Part shown: positions 27,584 through 37,531 of the stretch, in pieces
Layout: each line of letters begins with the position of its first letter
Numbering within the stretch: position 1 is the first letter of the stretch
NCBI GenBank assembly: GCA_903883645.1
Contig: CAISBR010000171.1
Location: forward strand, 1-64,000
Origin: an uncultured Myxococcales bacterium
GTDB taxonomy: Bacteria; Myxococcota_A; UBA9042
Reading direction: 5' to 3'
Length of the DNA: 64,000 nucleotides
Notes under the pieces: generated by a model
What the model was told of the DNA's origin: nothing
Seen by the model: only the letters and a program-made list of their open reading frames with translations
Database searches by the model: none
Made by a program: the position numbers and the translations under genes

Positions 27584-29002
27584 TCAGTCGATTTCGACCA
27601 CCATCGCCGAGCCCATGCCGCCCGCCGCACACGCGGTGCCAAGGCCGATCGACTTGTTGTTCTGGCGCAAGGTGTTCAGCATCGTGGTGATGATGCGGAA
27701 GCCCGTAGCGGCAAACGGATGACCGTAGGCCAGCGAGCCGCCGCGCACATTGAGCTTGGCCGGGTCGATCTCGCCTAAGGCCTTGTCGCGGCCCATCTTG
27801 GTCCTAAAGAACTCATTATCTTTGAACATCTTTAGGTTGCTGAGCACCTGCGCCGCAAACGCCTCGTGGATCTCGATGTAGTCGAGGTCGTTTAGGCCCA
27901 AGCCGGCGCGGTCGAGCGCCACGGGCGTCGAGTAGACGTTGCCGAGCAGCATGTTCTCGCGCGGATCCTGACCCGAGAACGCGTAGCTACGCACGTAACC
28001 CAGGATAGGCAGACCCAATTCCTTGGCACGCGACTCGCGGGCGATCAACACGCAGGCGGCACCATCGGTCAGTGCCGAGCTGGTCGCGGCGGTGATCGTG
28101 CCGTTGCGACGGTCGAAAACTGGCTTCAGTTTCGCCAACTTCTGCGGATCCATGTCGGGCCGAATCAGGTTGTCGGCGTTGACCGGGCCCTTGGGCGTCT
28201 GCACGGTGATGAGCTCGGGGGCAATCAGGCCCGCCTGCACCGCCGCGTAGGCGTTCTTGTGCGAGGTGATCGCCAGCGCCTCTTGGTCCTGACGCGAAAT
28301 CGCGAAATTCTGCGCCATTTCTTCGGCGTGCTGGCCCATGGTCAGGCCGGTGTAGCGCTCGGTCAGCGCCGGCGGCGTCGGCAAGAAATCTAGGGGGTTA
28401 AGACCACTCGCCTTCTTCAGCAGGTCCAAGCCCTTCGCCTTCTGCAGGTCTTGCAGCTTGTCGACCACCGACTTCTTGTAGGTGACGGGCGCGTGGCTCG
28501 TGACATCGACGCCGCCACACAGCACCACATCGGCCGTGCCGGCCCAGATCGTCTCGCAACCGGAAGCGATGGACTGGAACCCGGAGGCGCAAGCGCGCGA
28601 CACTGAAAAGCCGTGGGCGTGGTACATCCCCAAATTCATAGCAACTTCGCGGGCAACATTGGGGCTGCGCACCACGGAGATCACCGTGCCCCAGATCACC
28701 TGGTCGACCGCCTCTTTGGGCAGCTCGAGGCGAAACAGCACTTCGCGGGCCACTTGCGTCGACAGCTCGACGGGGTCCACATCGTTCAAGTCGGACCACG
28801 AGCGCGAGAAGGGGGTGCGCAGGCCGCCGCAAATGGCGATACGGTCGCGCTTGAGGTGCAGACGGCGAAACAGATTTTGTGGCTGGGCAGCCGGCTTGGC
28901 CGCGACAGGCGCCTCTGCAACCGCTGCAGCCGGGGTGTCTGCGGCCGCGTCGGGCAGCAAGCTCGGGGTTTCAGAACCAAGTGTCTTTTTGCGCGTCGCC
29001 AT
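27584..29002 (-). CDS. fadI: Acetyl-CoA C-acyltransferase (thiolase)
   Basis: A 472-residue thiolase, beta subunit partner of FadJ. After an Ala/Pro-rich N-terminal extension of about 60 residues, it contains SRACASGFQSIASG with the acyl-accepting Cys, ALTDGAACVLIA, EIHEAFAAQ, GGSLAYGHPFAATGFR (catalytic His) and GTACAAGGMGSAMV (second catalytic Cys). The length and inserted segments resemble FadI. ATG 29002 follows GAGGAAG; the longer frame to 29080 is unlikely. Together with FadJ it forms a two-gene operon. Confidence 0.93.
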   Translation of the reverse strand: MATRKKTLGSETPSLLPDAAADTPAAAVAEAPVAAKPAAQPQNLFRRLHLKRDRIAICGGLRTPFSRSWSDLNDVDPVELSTQVAREVLFRLELPKEAVDQVIWGTVISVVRSPNVAREVAMNLGMYHAHGFSVSRACASGFQSIASGCETIWAGTADVVLCGGVDVTSHAPVTYKKSVVDKLQDLQKAKGLDLLKKASGLNPLDFLPTPPALTERYTGLTMGQHAEEMAQNFAISRQDQEALAITSHKNAYAAVQAGLIAPELITVQTPKGPVNADNLIRPDMDPQKLAKLKPVFDRRNGTITAATSSALTDGAACVLIARESRAKELGLPILGYVRSYAFSGQDPRENMLLGNVYSTPVALDRAGLGLNDLDYIEIHEAFAAQVLSNLKMFKDNEFFRTKMGRDKALGEIDPAKLNVRGGSLAYGHPFAATGFRIITTMLNTLRQNNKSIGLGTACAAGGMGSAMVVEID

Positions 29003-29143
29003 GGCTTCCTCGTTGGCAGGGCCGACCAAAATGCCCAAATGCCGAGGAGTCAATTTGCGACGCAGCGCGTCATAAGTCAACGGCGCTTCGTCGCGCCTGC
29101 GTCATTTTGCGAAGCTTTTGGAAGAACTGATAAAAGGGCTGAG

Positions 29144-30229
29144 CTACAGCACCGCGATCGCCCCTGGCAGGTCCGTCAGCGCAATCTCGCCGATCACCGC
29201 CCGGGTCTCGACGCCGTGGCGCGCCAGAGCCTGCAGCAGGGCATCGGCACGGGCCGACGGCACGGCGATCAGCAGGCCACCCGAGGTCTGTGCGTCGGCC
29301 ATCAGCAGGCGATCCGCCTCCGAAAGATCGGCCGAAAACGTTGTATTTTGTGCAGCATACGCAAGGTTACGCTTCGACCCACCCGGGCACATCCCATCGG
29401 CCGCAAGACCGCGCACCTGGTGCATCCATGGCACCCGCTCAAAGGTCAGGCGGGCGCCCAAAGCGTCGCCATAGCGCCGGCTGCTCGCACGCAGCAGGTT
29501 ACCTAGATGGCCAAGTAGGCCAAAACCGGTCACATCCGTGCACGCCGACACGCCCACCTCGACCATTGCCTCGGCCGCGCCGGCGTTGAGCGTCGTCATC
29601 GATAGGATCGCTTCGCCCAGCTCGTCGGGGGCGATCTTGCCGCGCTTGCGGGCGGTCGTCAGCACCCCGGTACCCAGCGCCTTGGTCAGCACCAGCAAGT
29701 CGCCAGGCTTGGCCCCATCATTCGCGACAATCTGACTAGGATGGGCTAAACCACTGACAAACAGACCGAATTTAGGCTCGGCATCGACGATCGAGTGGCC
29801 ACCGGCGATGACAATGCCGGCCTCGTCGCACACGGCCTGCGCGCCGGCAAGGATTTGCCCCAACCCCTCGGGACCGAACTCGGCCATAGGCCAAGCGACA
29901 AAACTTAAGGCCGAGATGGGCTTACCACCCATAGCGTAGACATCGCTCAAGGCGTTGGCCGCGGCAATGCGCCCATAATCAAAGGGATCATCGACGATGG
30001 GTGTAAAGACATCGACCGTCTCGATCAGCGCGAGATCCGGAGTCAGTTGGAACACGGCGGCATCGTCGCTCGTGTCGTGGCCAATGAGCAAGCGCGGGTC
30101 TTTGCGCACGGGCAAGCCGGACAGTGCGGCAATCAAATCGACTTGGGCGATCTTGGCAGCACAACCTGCCGTCGCCGAAAGCGAAGTGAGCGGGGGTAGT
30201 GGGGCGTAGGCGGCGGCGCGAGCAGTCAT
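29144..30229 (-). CDS. selD: Selenide, water dikinase
   Basis: Makes selenophosphate from selenide and ATP, used for selenocysteine or 2-selenouridine in tRNA. The 361-residue product has the N-terminal catalytic loop as TAGCAAKIAQ: Cys is present at the position that is Cys or Sec in other SelD, and the Lys is kept, but the second Cys of the usual GCxCK loop is Ala. Further motifs are HDTSDDAAVFQL, DVFTPIVDDP, ANALSDVYAMGG, AGGHSI, CTDVTGFGLLGH and DAQTSGGLL. ATG 30229 follows CGAGGTG. No selA, selB, tRNA-Sec or mnmH gene lies in this window. Divergent from the TIG lipoprotein gene. Confidence 0.94.
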   Translation of the reverse strand: MTARAAAYAPLPPLTSLSATAGCAAKIAQVDLIAALSGLPVRKDPRLLIGHDTSDDAAVFQLTPDLALIETVDVFTPIVDDPFDYGRIAAANALSDVYAMGGKPISALSFVAWPMAEFGPEGLGQILAGAQAVCDEAGIVIAGGHSIVDAEPKFGLFVSGLAHPSQIVANDGAKPGDLLVLTKALGTGVLTTARKRGKIAPDELGEAILSMTTLNAGAAEAMVEVGVSACTDVTGFGLLGHLGNLLRASSRRYGDALGARLTFERVPWMHQVRGLAADGMCPGGSKRNLAYAAQNTTFSADLSEADRLLMADAQTSGGLLIAVPSARADALLQALARHGVETRAVIGEIALTDLPGAIAVL

Positions 30230-30425
30230 GGGCACCTCGTTCGGAAGCGGCGAGAGGATTGCCCAATCTCCGGGGCTCCGCAAGTCGCGGCAGTGGCAAA
30301 CAACCTGCGCTTTGGCGTGGCAGCGGCTGTGGCGTCTGCTACTCTGAGCCCCGGCGGGGCGCCAGCAAGTGAGTCGAGCGTTGCGGCAGGGCTGTAGCAC
30401 CACAATCCAAAGCAGCGACAGGCGA

Positions 30426-33400
30426 GTGGGCGGCGGCATTCGTGCGCTCATTCGCTATACGATTCTTCTTGGAATATTAGCCTACTTACCGGCGTGCGGC
30501 ACGACGGCGACGCCACCGCGAGACCAGACCGCCGATGCGGCGAGTGGCGATGCCATTGGGGTCGAGATCGCTGCGGCCGATACCGCTATCGCCAGCGATG
30601 CCAAGAAGCCGGGATCCGCCACAGTGGTCGCCAAGCTCGACCCCGACGAGGGGCCCAGCGGCGGCACACAAATCATCACAATTACAGGCAACAATTTGGG
30701 GCAGGCGTGGCAAGTGCTGTTCGGCCAAAGCCCGGCGCTCGACCTGTTTGTGATCGACGACGGCACGCTGCAAGTTACGGTGCCGCCGCGGCCGGCGGGT
30801 GTGGTCGATGTCACGGTGCGCTCGACGGGTCGCCCCGATGCAACCCTACATGATGCTTACCGTTATTTGGCAGAGGTGGGCCTAACGGGCCTATCACCGG
30901 CGCAGGGGTCGGCTAGCGGCGGCACGGCAGTCAGCGTGACGGGGAGCGGCTTTGTGCCCGGTACGCGCTTTGTGTTCGGCGACCGACAGGCGCTGGCCAC
31001 CGTGATCTACGACGAGCACAGTGCCGCCCTGTTGACGCCACCCGGACAGGCCGGAAAAGCTAATGTTTACGCTATAAACGGCGACGGCCAGGCCAAGCTG
31101 GCCCATGCATTTTGGTACCGCGCCCCGCCTGTGCTGCAGCAGCTCGACCCGGCAACGGTGCCAGTGGCGGGCGGCGTGCAAGTGACGTTGCGTGGACAGG
31201 CCCTGAACGGAAAAGGCTTGCAGGTCAAGTGGCTGCAAGGTGATATGGCGATTGGCGCGCAGGTGGTGAGCACGGCGCCCGATGGTTCTGCGCTGGTCGT
31301 CGCCCCCCCTTCTGCGGCCGAGGCGGGCATGTGGAGCGTGCAGGTCAGCGACGTAGATGGCGCAAGCACGCTGAACGACAGCTTTTTCTACGTTGACGCC
31401 GGCGTGCCGACCGGTGTGCTTGGGGTAACGCCGGCCGCGCAGCCGCTGAACCACCTGCAGCCGGTGACTGTGGCGCTCGCCGGGCAGTTCGATGACAAGC
31501 AACTTGGTGCAATAACAGTGCAATTTGGCAACGTGCCCGCTACCGTGCTGCAGACCCACAACGGCCCGCCGGGTGCCCATGCTGGAGCGTCGCTGTGGGT
31601 GCAGCCGCCGACGCGGGCGGAACCAGCGGTGGTCGATGTCGCTGTCGCGGTCAATGGCATTGAACTCGTTAAATCTAAGGCATTTTCGTATGGTGCGGCG
31701 GTGCCGGTGGTGGTGGCCGTCGCGCCCAAAGAGCTGAGCACCGCCGGCGGTACGCCAATTAGCGTTCAGGTACAAGCAGGTAATGGCCATGGCAGCATCA
31801 CGGCGGTGCGGGTGGGCGCGCTGCTGGCCTCGCACCTGCAAGACGCCGTGGCGACAGCGACGGGGGCCGATCGTGCGGTGCAAGTGCAGGCGCCGACAGG
31901 CAGTCCTGGCCCAGCCGACGTCGTGGTGCGTTTTGCTGACGGCACGGAGGCTGTGCTGGCCAATGCGTGCAGTTTCGCCGACGCCACGCCGGCCATTCTG
32001 GGTGTGGTGCCCGGCCGTGGTGCAGTGGCAGGCGGCACACTAGTCACATTGATTGGCAGTGGTCTTGGGCACTTAAAGGGCCTGCAGCTGGGCGGCACCT
32101 CGGTGGTGGGCTGGCAGAATCCGAGCGATGGAGCGGTCACCTTCAAGACGCCGCCCGGCAAGCCGGGTCAGGCAACGCTGCATGTGCTGTTCGACTCGGG
32201 GCTTGAGGTCAACCTAGCGAAGGCCTTTGTTTATTTCGATCCATCGTCGGGTGATATCGGCACCTGGGGCGAGCCCATCGATGGCGCGCTCAACGTTACT
32301 GTGCTGAAAAAGGGCCAGATCGGCGTGGTGGCGGGCGCAACGGTGGTGATTGGCAGCGATCCCAAGAAGGCCATTATGGGGATCACCAACGCCAAGGGCC
32401 AGGTGACGCTTTCGGCCGCTAACCTATCGGGGCCCCTGCATGTTCATGCAAGCAAGACGGGGTGGTCGGCCGGTTCGGTGATCGCACTTGGGGTCGAAAA
32501 TGTCACGATTCGCCTAGCCGCCGTGACGACGGCCAGCGGTCAGGCCCCCCCCAACGTCGACCAAGCCACGCCGTTGCCCGCGACGGTCACAGGCACGGTC
32601 ATCGACGCGGCCAAATACACGCAATTCCCCTTGGGCACCTGCAAAGGCCAGCCGGCGGTGGGCGGCAACTGCCTGCCGTGCGACACAAATAGCGACTGCA
32701 GCGGCCAGGCCACCTGCGAGTCTTTGCGCGCCCCGCTGGCCGTGAGCGCGCCGGGAAGTGACGGGGGCCACTACTGCGCCGCGATCTGTGGCGATGCCGG
32801 CGACTGCCCCGCCGACTTCGAATGCCGCGCGGTCGGAATCGACTTGAGCGATGCGCACTTGCGTTGCGTACCCAGCGTAGGCAAGCGCGAAACCCGTTGC
32901 GAAGGGGCGAGCCCTTGGATCAGCGGCGGCGCGCCCAATTCGCCATTTGGCACCGCCGACAGCGACGGCCACTTTACCGTTGTGGTTACGCCGGGCGATG
33001 TGGCGATCATCTGCAGGGCCGGCTATATATCGAAAACAACAGGTGAGTTTGTGCCACTGAGCATGGGCCTCGCCCGCGGCCTGTTCTTGGTGCCCGGCGA
33101 CGCGACCGACGGCGTGCTCGTCAAGGTCAATGTGCCGCTCGATCGCAGCATTCGGGTCAAGCTAGACCATATTCCAATGGGTTCAGATGCCACTGGCCAG
33201 CGCTATGTGCTAGCGGGAATCGACTTGGGTTCCGAGGGCTATATTCCGCTAGGGACTACAACAACTTACGCGGTGACTGACACGCTGCTGCTGACCCGGC
33301 AGCCCGCGCCGTCGCTCTGGAATGGCAACAACAGCGGCCTTCGCTACGAGTTTTATGGTGGCCTGTCGCAGGCTTACGGGGGGCCGCCGCTCAGCTTGTC

Positions 33401-34802
33401 GCAAACGGTGGGGCTCGATCCGCGCGGCCTAGACCGCTACGCGCACCTGCAAGCGGGCAGCGCCGCCGCGACCATTGGCGACGGAGAGGTGGGCGCTCTG
33501 CTCGCCGCGGCCAGTAGCGGGGATCTGCGTGTCGCCGTGGGCGAACAGGGGCGGATCGTGCACTGGACCGGCGGCACTTTTACCGAGCAGCCAAGCCCTT
33601 CGCCGCTAACCTGGCGGGCGGTGTGGCTGCCGAGCGACGCGGTGGGCGACGGCTGGATCGGCGGCGACGAGGGCTATGTGGCGCGCCACACCAACTTGGG
33701 CTGGAAGCTGTGGGGCCGCGTCGGTACCCGGACGGTGGTAGCGCTAGCCGGTCGGACGCAGAACGACGCGTGGCTGGTCGACAGTGCCTCGCAGCTTTTC
33801 CACTGGAACGGCGCGGATTGGACCGAAGTGGCCGGCCCCTGGCAACCTGCTGCTGCTCCTGGCAAATACGACCCGACGCCACCCCACAAGCAAGTGCGCG
33901 CCGCCTGGCACAGCCCCAGCGGGCACCTGTACTTGGCCGGCGACGAGGGCACCCTGCTGCGCGCAACTTGGAGCCCTGCGAGCCTGCCGGGCGTGGCCAC
34001 CCCTGCGGCCATGTACGAGACGCTGCCAGCGGGCACGGGGCTGAGCCTAAATGCCCTGGCCGGGAGTAGCGAAGGCGACCTGTGGGTATGTGGCGATCAC
34101 GGCTACTTGGGGCACTACAATGGCTTAAAACTGCAGACGATGGCTACGAGTACTACCCAGAATCTGTTGGCGGTGGCGGTGGGTGCGCCCGGGCAGCCGG
34201 TGCAGGTGGTCGGCGGTCGTGGCACTTGGTTGCAGGCGCAGGTCGGGGCCGTGGCCATCGATGTCTCGCCGCCCGATTTGCGTGTTGATCTGCGGGGTAC
34301 TCTGCCCACGTTCGATGGCGGTTGGGTGGCGGTGGGCAATCCCGTGCTGGTCATGGGGCCGTATCTTGAGATGCCACTGCTGCAGTTGCCCGCACCTGGC
34401 CAAAGTCTGGGCGGAGCAAGCGGAAGTGGCCGGGTGGTGTGGACCGCCAAGCCCGGCATCGACCCCACGCTCAACATGCTGCGGCTGGCCGACGAGAGCT
34501 ATCAAACGCGCTGGGAGCTGCTAGTGCGCGGCAACGTAACCGTGGCGGAACTTCCTGATTTTGCTCTGTTCGGTGTGGATTCACCGCTGCCCACGGGTAC
34601 GGCCTACGTGCGGCTGTGGCGCATCTACAACCCTGGTCTCGACGTCGACAACTTTACCTTCAAGGGGCTATCGTCGGCGGGGTGGCGGTCGTGGGCGTAC
34701 ATGGTGCGCAGTACCGAAGAGCCGCCGTGGCTGCCGAGTGGCGCACCGCAGCCGACGCCGGGTACGCCGCAACCGGGCTTTGATCCGCCGTGGCCCAAGT
34801 AG
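30426..34802 (+). CDS. Very large IPT/TIG-domain lipoprotein
   Basis: A 1458-residue surface protein. The signal segment (ALIRYTILLGILAYLPAC) ends in a lipobox-like Cys. About six IPT/TIG immunoglobulin-like repeats follow (GPSGGTQIITITGNNLG, SASGGTAVSVTGSGFV, AVAGGTLVTLIGSGLG and others) to about residue 630, then a carboxypeptidase-regulatory-like domain (GATVVIGSDPKKAIMGITNA), a Cys-rich module (PCDTNSDCSGQATC; CGDAGDCPADFEC) and a region of beta-propeller-like repeats (GEQGRIVHW, GGDEGYVARH, GRTQNDAWLV, GDHGYLGHY). The tail is Pro-rich. GTG 30426 with AGGCGA upstream gives a normal signal; an upstream GTG at 30369 would add 19 residues. Role in adhesion or cell contact is inference. Confidence 0.88.
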   Translation: MGGGIRALIRYTILLGILAYLPACGTTATPPRDQTADAASGDAIGVEIAAADTAIASDAKKPGSATVVAKLDPDEGPSGGTQIITITGNNLGQAWQVLFGQSPALDLFVIDDGTLQVTVPPRPAGVVDVTVRSTGRPDATLHDAYRYLAEVGLTGLSPAQGSASGGTAVSVTGSGFVPGTRFVFGDRQALATVIYDEHSAALLTPPGQAGKANVYAINGDGQAKLAHAFWYRAPPVLQQLDPATVPVAGGVQVTLRGQALNGKGLQVKWLQGDMAIGAQVVSTAPDGSALVVAPPSAAEAGMWSVQVSDVDGASTLNDSFFYVDAGVPTGVLGVTPAAQPLNHLQPVTVALAGQFDDKQLGAITVQFGNVPATVLQTHNGPPGAHAGASLWVQPPTRAEPAVVDVAVAVNGIELVKSKAFSYGAAVPVVVAVAPKELSTAGGTPISVQVQAGNGHGSITAVRVGALLASHLQDAVATATGADRAVQVQAPTGSPGPADVVVRFADGTEAVLANACSFADATPAILGVVPGRGAVAGGTLVTLIGSGLGHLKGLQLGGTSVVGWQNPSDGAVTFKTPPGKPGQATLHVLFDSGLEVNLAKAFVYFDPSSGDIGTWGEPIDGALNVTVLKKGQIGVVAGATVVIGSDPKKAIMGITNAKGQVTLSAANLSGPLHVHASKTGWSAGSVIALGVENVTIRLAAVTTASGQAPPNVDQATPLPATVTGTVIDAAKYTQFPLGTCKGQPAVGGNCLPCDTNSDCSGQATCESLRAPLAVSAPGSDGGHYCAAICGDAGDCPADFECRAVGIDLSDAHLRCVPSVGKRETRCEGASPWISGGAPNSPFGTADSDGHFTVVVTPGDVAIICRAGYISKTTGEFVPLSMGLARGLFLVPGDATDGVLVKVNVPLDRSIRVKLDHIPMGSDATGQRYVLAGIDLGSEGYIPLGTTTTYAVTDTLLLTRQPAPSLWNGNNSGLRYEFYGGLSQAYGGPPLSLSQTVGLDPRGLDRYAHLQAGSAAATIGDGEVGALLAAASSGDLRVAVGEQGRIVHWTGGTFTEQPSPSPLTWRAVWLPSDAVGDGWIGGDEGYVARHTNLGWKLWGRVGTRTVVALAGRTQNDAWLVDSASQLFHWNGADWTEVAGPWQPAAAPGKYDPTPPHKQVRAAWHSPSGHLYLAGDEGTLLRATWSPASLPGVATPAAMYETLPAGTGLSLNALAGSSEGDLWVCGDHGYLGHYNGLKLQTMATSTTQNLLAVAVGAPGQPVQVVGGRGTWLQAQVGAVAIDVSPPDLRVDLRGTLPTFDGGWVAVGNPVLVMGPYLEMPLLQLPAPGQSLGGASGSGRVVWTAKPGIDPTLNMLRLADESYQTRWELLVRGNVTVAELPDFALFGVDSPLPTGTAYVRLWRIYNPGLDVDNFTFKGLSSAGWRSWAYMVRSTEEPPWLPSGAPQPTPGTPQPGFDPPWPK

Positions 34803-34874
34803 GTCGATTGCTTATCGATTGACCGTTTCTCGTACCGTGGCCGCGCCAAAGCGCGTGGGCCGCAGCAGGTCAAG

Positions 34875-36194
34875 ATGCCCGCTAGTCTGATGCTCCTTCG
34901 TTTGACGCGCTGGCTGACCGCGACGCTGCTTCTGAGCACGCAACTCCCTGCTGTGGCTGCAGAAGCGCCCAAGGCCGATGCCGCGTCGCGGCTGGTGCAG
35001 TCGTCGCCCTACAAAATCGAGGTCGCCAGCAGCGACGGGCAGAAAGTGTTGATTACCAATGCGTTTACCCTTGAGCGTCGGCGGCTGTGGGAGCACGCTG
35101 GTGTGGCCGCGCTGGCGTTTTCGCCCGACGGGCTGTGGCTCTACGCGGTGACAGCGAGCGGCGACGCGGTGGCGATCGACCCCGACGCCGGCAAAGTGGT
35201 GCCGCTGGGCAAGGTTCCAGTACAAACCGGCGAGCTCGTGGTGGGCGCGGTGGGAATCGGCCCAACGGACCAGTTCGGCCTGTCGGTCATCTTGGCGAGG
35301 CCGCAAGGAGCTGTAGCTGCGCGTGGTTGCACCACTTGGACCGCACCGCGACGCGTGGCGATGCACCGTGGCTTCGACGGCTCGTCGCCCCGGCTAGAGG
35401 CCCGCGAAGGCTGGCCCGATGATCAACGCACGCCGCGCAGCAAGGCCGTGTCGCCCAACACCAAGACCAAGGCGAGCATTGTAGGCCCTGTTCTGCAAGG
35501 CGAAGCGCAGTTCGGCGGCTACAGCGGCACCATCAGCAAGACGGCGCTGCCGGTGGGTGCGTATCAGATCGACTGGATGCGCGACAGCCAAGGCATCGCG
35601 TTGCACTACACCAAGAAGGCCGATGGGGCCTGCAAACAGCGCTTGGGCACTCGCTTTTATCGGCAAGAAGGCAGCGGGTGGAGCGAGTGGTCGTTGCCCG
35701 ATGGCGTAGATACCGTGCGCGGTGACCAGCCGTGGCCGGGACCCGCTGCGGCGGCCGATGGGATGCGCTGGCTGGCGACCAGTGTGCGCGGCGTAGAACT
35801 GGTCGAGCCGCAGCCGCGCTTTCGCGGGAAGTTAGCCCTAGTTGCGCCCCCGTCGGTGGCATGGCCCAAGCTGCGTCCTGGTGTGCGGGCCCTGCCTTCG
35901 CTGGTGGGCGGTCCGCTGCGACTAGCCGAGATGTGGCTCGAGACCGGCGATCTGGACCAGGCCGGCAGCGAAATTGACCGGCAAGAGAAGGTGGCTGCGC
36001 CGGCAGCGGTGGCCAAGCTGCGGTCCCGCCTGCAGAAACTTACCGAAGTGCGCGCGCGCCGCGCCCAAGAGTTGGCGTTACCCCTGGCCGATCTGCGGTC
36101 GAATAAGCAGGCGCCTGCGGTCACACCAGCGAGCACTGCCGCGCCGGACGAAGACGCTATCGAGACACCTGCTGCGGTGACACCGGCGCGGTGA
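34875..36194 (+). CDS. Secreted protein with WD40-like start and helical C-terminus, unknown
   Basis: A 439-residue protein with a signal peptide (LTRWLTATLLLSTQLPAVAA). Residues about 60-130 resemble one or two propeller blades (LAFSPDGLWLYAVTASGDAVAIDPD). The middle has a duplicated beta-rich character with DWMRDSQGIALHY, and the region from about residue 335 is helical (LRLAEMWLETGDLDQAGSEID, AKLRSRLQKLTEVRARRAQEL), ending in a Thr/Pro/Ala-rich tail. RBS AGCAGG precedes ATG 34875. It follows the TIG lipoprotein by 72 bases on the same strand, so they may be co-transcribed. Convergent with the pentapeptide gene. Confidence 0.78.
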   Translation: MPASLMLLRLTRWLTATLLLSTQLPAVAAEAPKADAASRLVQSSPYKIEVASSDGQKVLITNAFTLERRRLWEHAGVAALAFSPDGLWLYAVTASGDAVAIDPDAGKVVPLGKVPVQTGELVVGAVGIGPTDQFGLSVILARPQGAVAARGCTTWTAPRRVAMHRGFDGSSPRLEAREGWPDDQRTPRSKAVSPNTKTKASIVGPVLQGEAQFGGYSGTISKTALPVGAYQIDWMRDSQGIALHYTKKADGACKQRLGTRFYRQEGSGWSEWSLPDGVDTVRGDQPWPGPAAAADGMRWLATSVRGVELVEPQPRFRGKLALVAPPSVAWPKLRPGVRALPSLVGGPLRLAEMWLETGDLDQAGSEIDRQEKVAAPAAVAKLRSRLQKLTEVRARRAQELALPLADLRSNKQAPAVTPASTAAPDEDAIETPAAVTPAR

Positions 36195-36224
36195 CGCCAG
36201 GCAATCTGCTGTTGTTTCTGCTAG

Positions 36225-37349
36225 TTAATCGATCTCAAGGCCTGAGAACCTGCCACCGGTCGGAGGGACTGCTGGCGGCGCAGGCACGGCGGCGGGGCGC
36301 GACGGAGCGTTCTCGCGCGGCGGTTCCGCGGCACGCATCTGGGGTGCTTGCCGTGGCGGCGCACGGTCCGCAGCGGTCAAGCGCACCTCTTCGCCACTCA
36401 CCGAGCGGGCGTACACGTGCTCGCCATCCACACGCAGCTGGCCCAATTCTTGAGGACCACCGCGGCCTTGCAGCTCGCGCACCATCGCGGCAAAGGTAAG
36501 GCGCAGCAAGGTGCCCAGCGGGTCGGCCGGCGCCGCCGAGCTCGACTGGCCTTGCGGAGCCCCAGCGGTCGGTTGCGCGCGCACCAGCAGCGAGGCAGCG
36601 ATCATGGCACCCACATCGGGCGGCAAGTGGCGGATGCGCTCGAAGACGTCGCCGACCGACGAGCCAGCAGCTTGAAATTCTTGCAGGGTTTGCCCTTGCA
36701 GGTCGGCGCGCTCGGTCTTGACGTCGATGACGACGGCCTCGCGGAAGGACACACCAGTTAGGTTGGCATCGCGCAAGTCGACGTTGACGAGCACCGCGTG
36801 CGAAAAATTGGTGCGGAACAGGTTAGCGCCGCGCAAGTCGACATTGCAGAGCACCGCGCCGGCCAAGTTGGCGTTGTCGAGCACGGCCCCGCCTTGGCGC
36901 TGATCGGCAAAGCGGCAGTTAAGCAACAGCGACTCGGTCAGGTTGGCGTGGTTGAGATCACTTTGCGCAAAATCGCAGTTCGACAGGATCGACCGCCCCA
37001 AGTTGGCGTTAGTCAGCGGCGTTTCGACAAAACGGCTATCGAACATGCGCGCCTGTGGCCAATGCAACTCTTGGGCCTGCGAATTCGAGATCTCGCAATG
37101 GTGCAGCTCGGCTCGCTCAAAGCGCGTCCCTCGCAGCAAAATCCCCCGCGCAATCCAGCGATTCGCGTGCCAACCCAGGGCGTGGACGCCGATGAGCTTG
37201 GTTCCCGTCATGCGCACGTGGTTGAGACGCGCGCTAGGCAGTTCTACGGGTGGCAGATCGACCGGGCCCACATCGCAGCGGTCAAGATGACCGGATTGCA
37301 GGGCGGCGCGCAGGTCGTGGACATTGGCAATCGAGTTGAGGTCGCTCAT
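36225..37349 (-). CDS. Pentapeptide-repeat protein
   Basis: A 374-residue protein whose residues about 30-220 carry repeated A(D/N)LxX-type pentapeptides (LTNANLGRSILSNCDFAQSD, NHANLTESLLLNCRF, DNANLAGAVLCNVDLRGANL, VNVDLRDANLTGVSF), predicted to fold as a right-handed quadrilateral beta helix. The C-terminal 140 residues contain a helical segment (GDVFERIRHLPPDVGAMIAASLLV) and a Pro-rich tail. No signal peptide. Function unknown. ATG 37349 starts just before the repeats; the region upstream is shared with the divergent kinase. Confidence 0.85.
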   Translation of the reverse strand: MSDLNSIANVHDLRAALQSGHLDRCDVGPVDLPPVELPSARLNHVRMTGTKLIGVHALGWHANRWIARGILLRGTRFERAELHHCEISNSQAQELHWPQARMFDSRFVETPLTNANLGRSILSNCDFAQSDLNHANLTESLLLNCRFADQRQGGAVLDNANLAGAVLCNVDLRGANLFRTNFSHAVLVNVDLRDANLTGVSFREAVVIDVKTERADLQGQTLQEFQAAGSSVGDVFERIRHLPPDVGAMIAASLLVRAQPTAGAPQGQSSSAAPADPLGTLLRLTFAAMVRELQGRGGPQELGQLRVDGEHVYARSVSGEEVRLTAADRAPPRQAPQMRAAEPPRENAPSRPAAVPAPPAVPPTGGRFSGLEID

Positions 37350-37531
37350 AGCTGCAAGGTTACCGAAGCCGTCGGCGGGCGCAACCCTTTCGATACAACT
37401 GCGACGCGCACGAGGCAAATACCGCAGTCCCCCGATTTGTTGCGTGGTTGCCAGCGACTCCTAGCCGAATCGGCGGGTGCGTGGCAAAATGGAGCTTCCG
37501 CGCGCCACCGCGCAGTCCCCAAGTTCGAACG

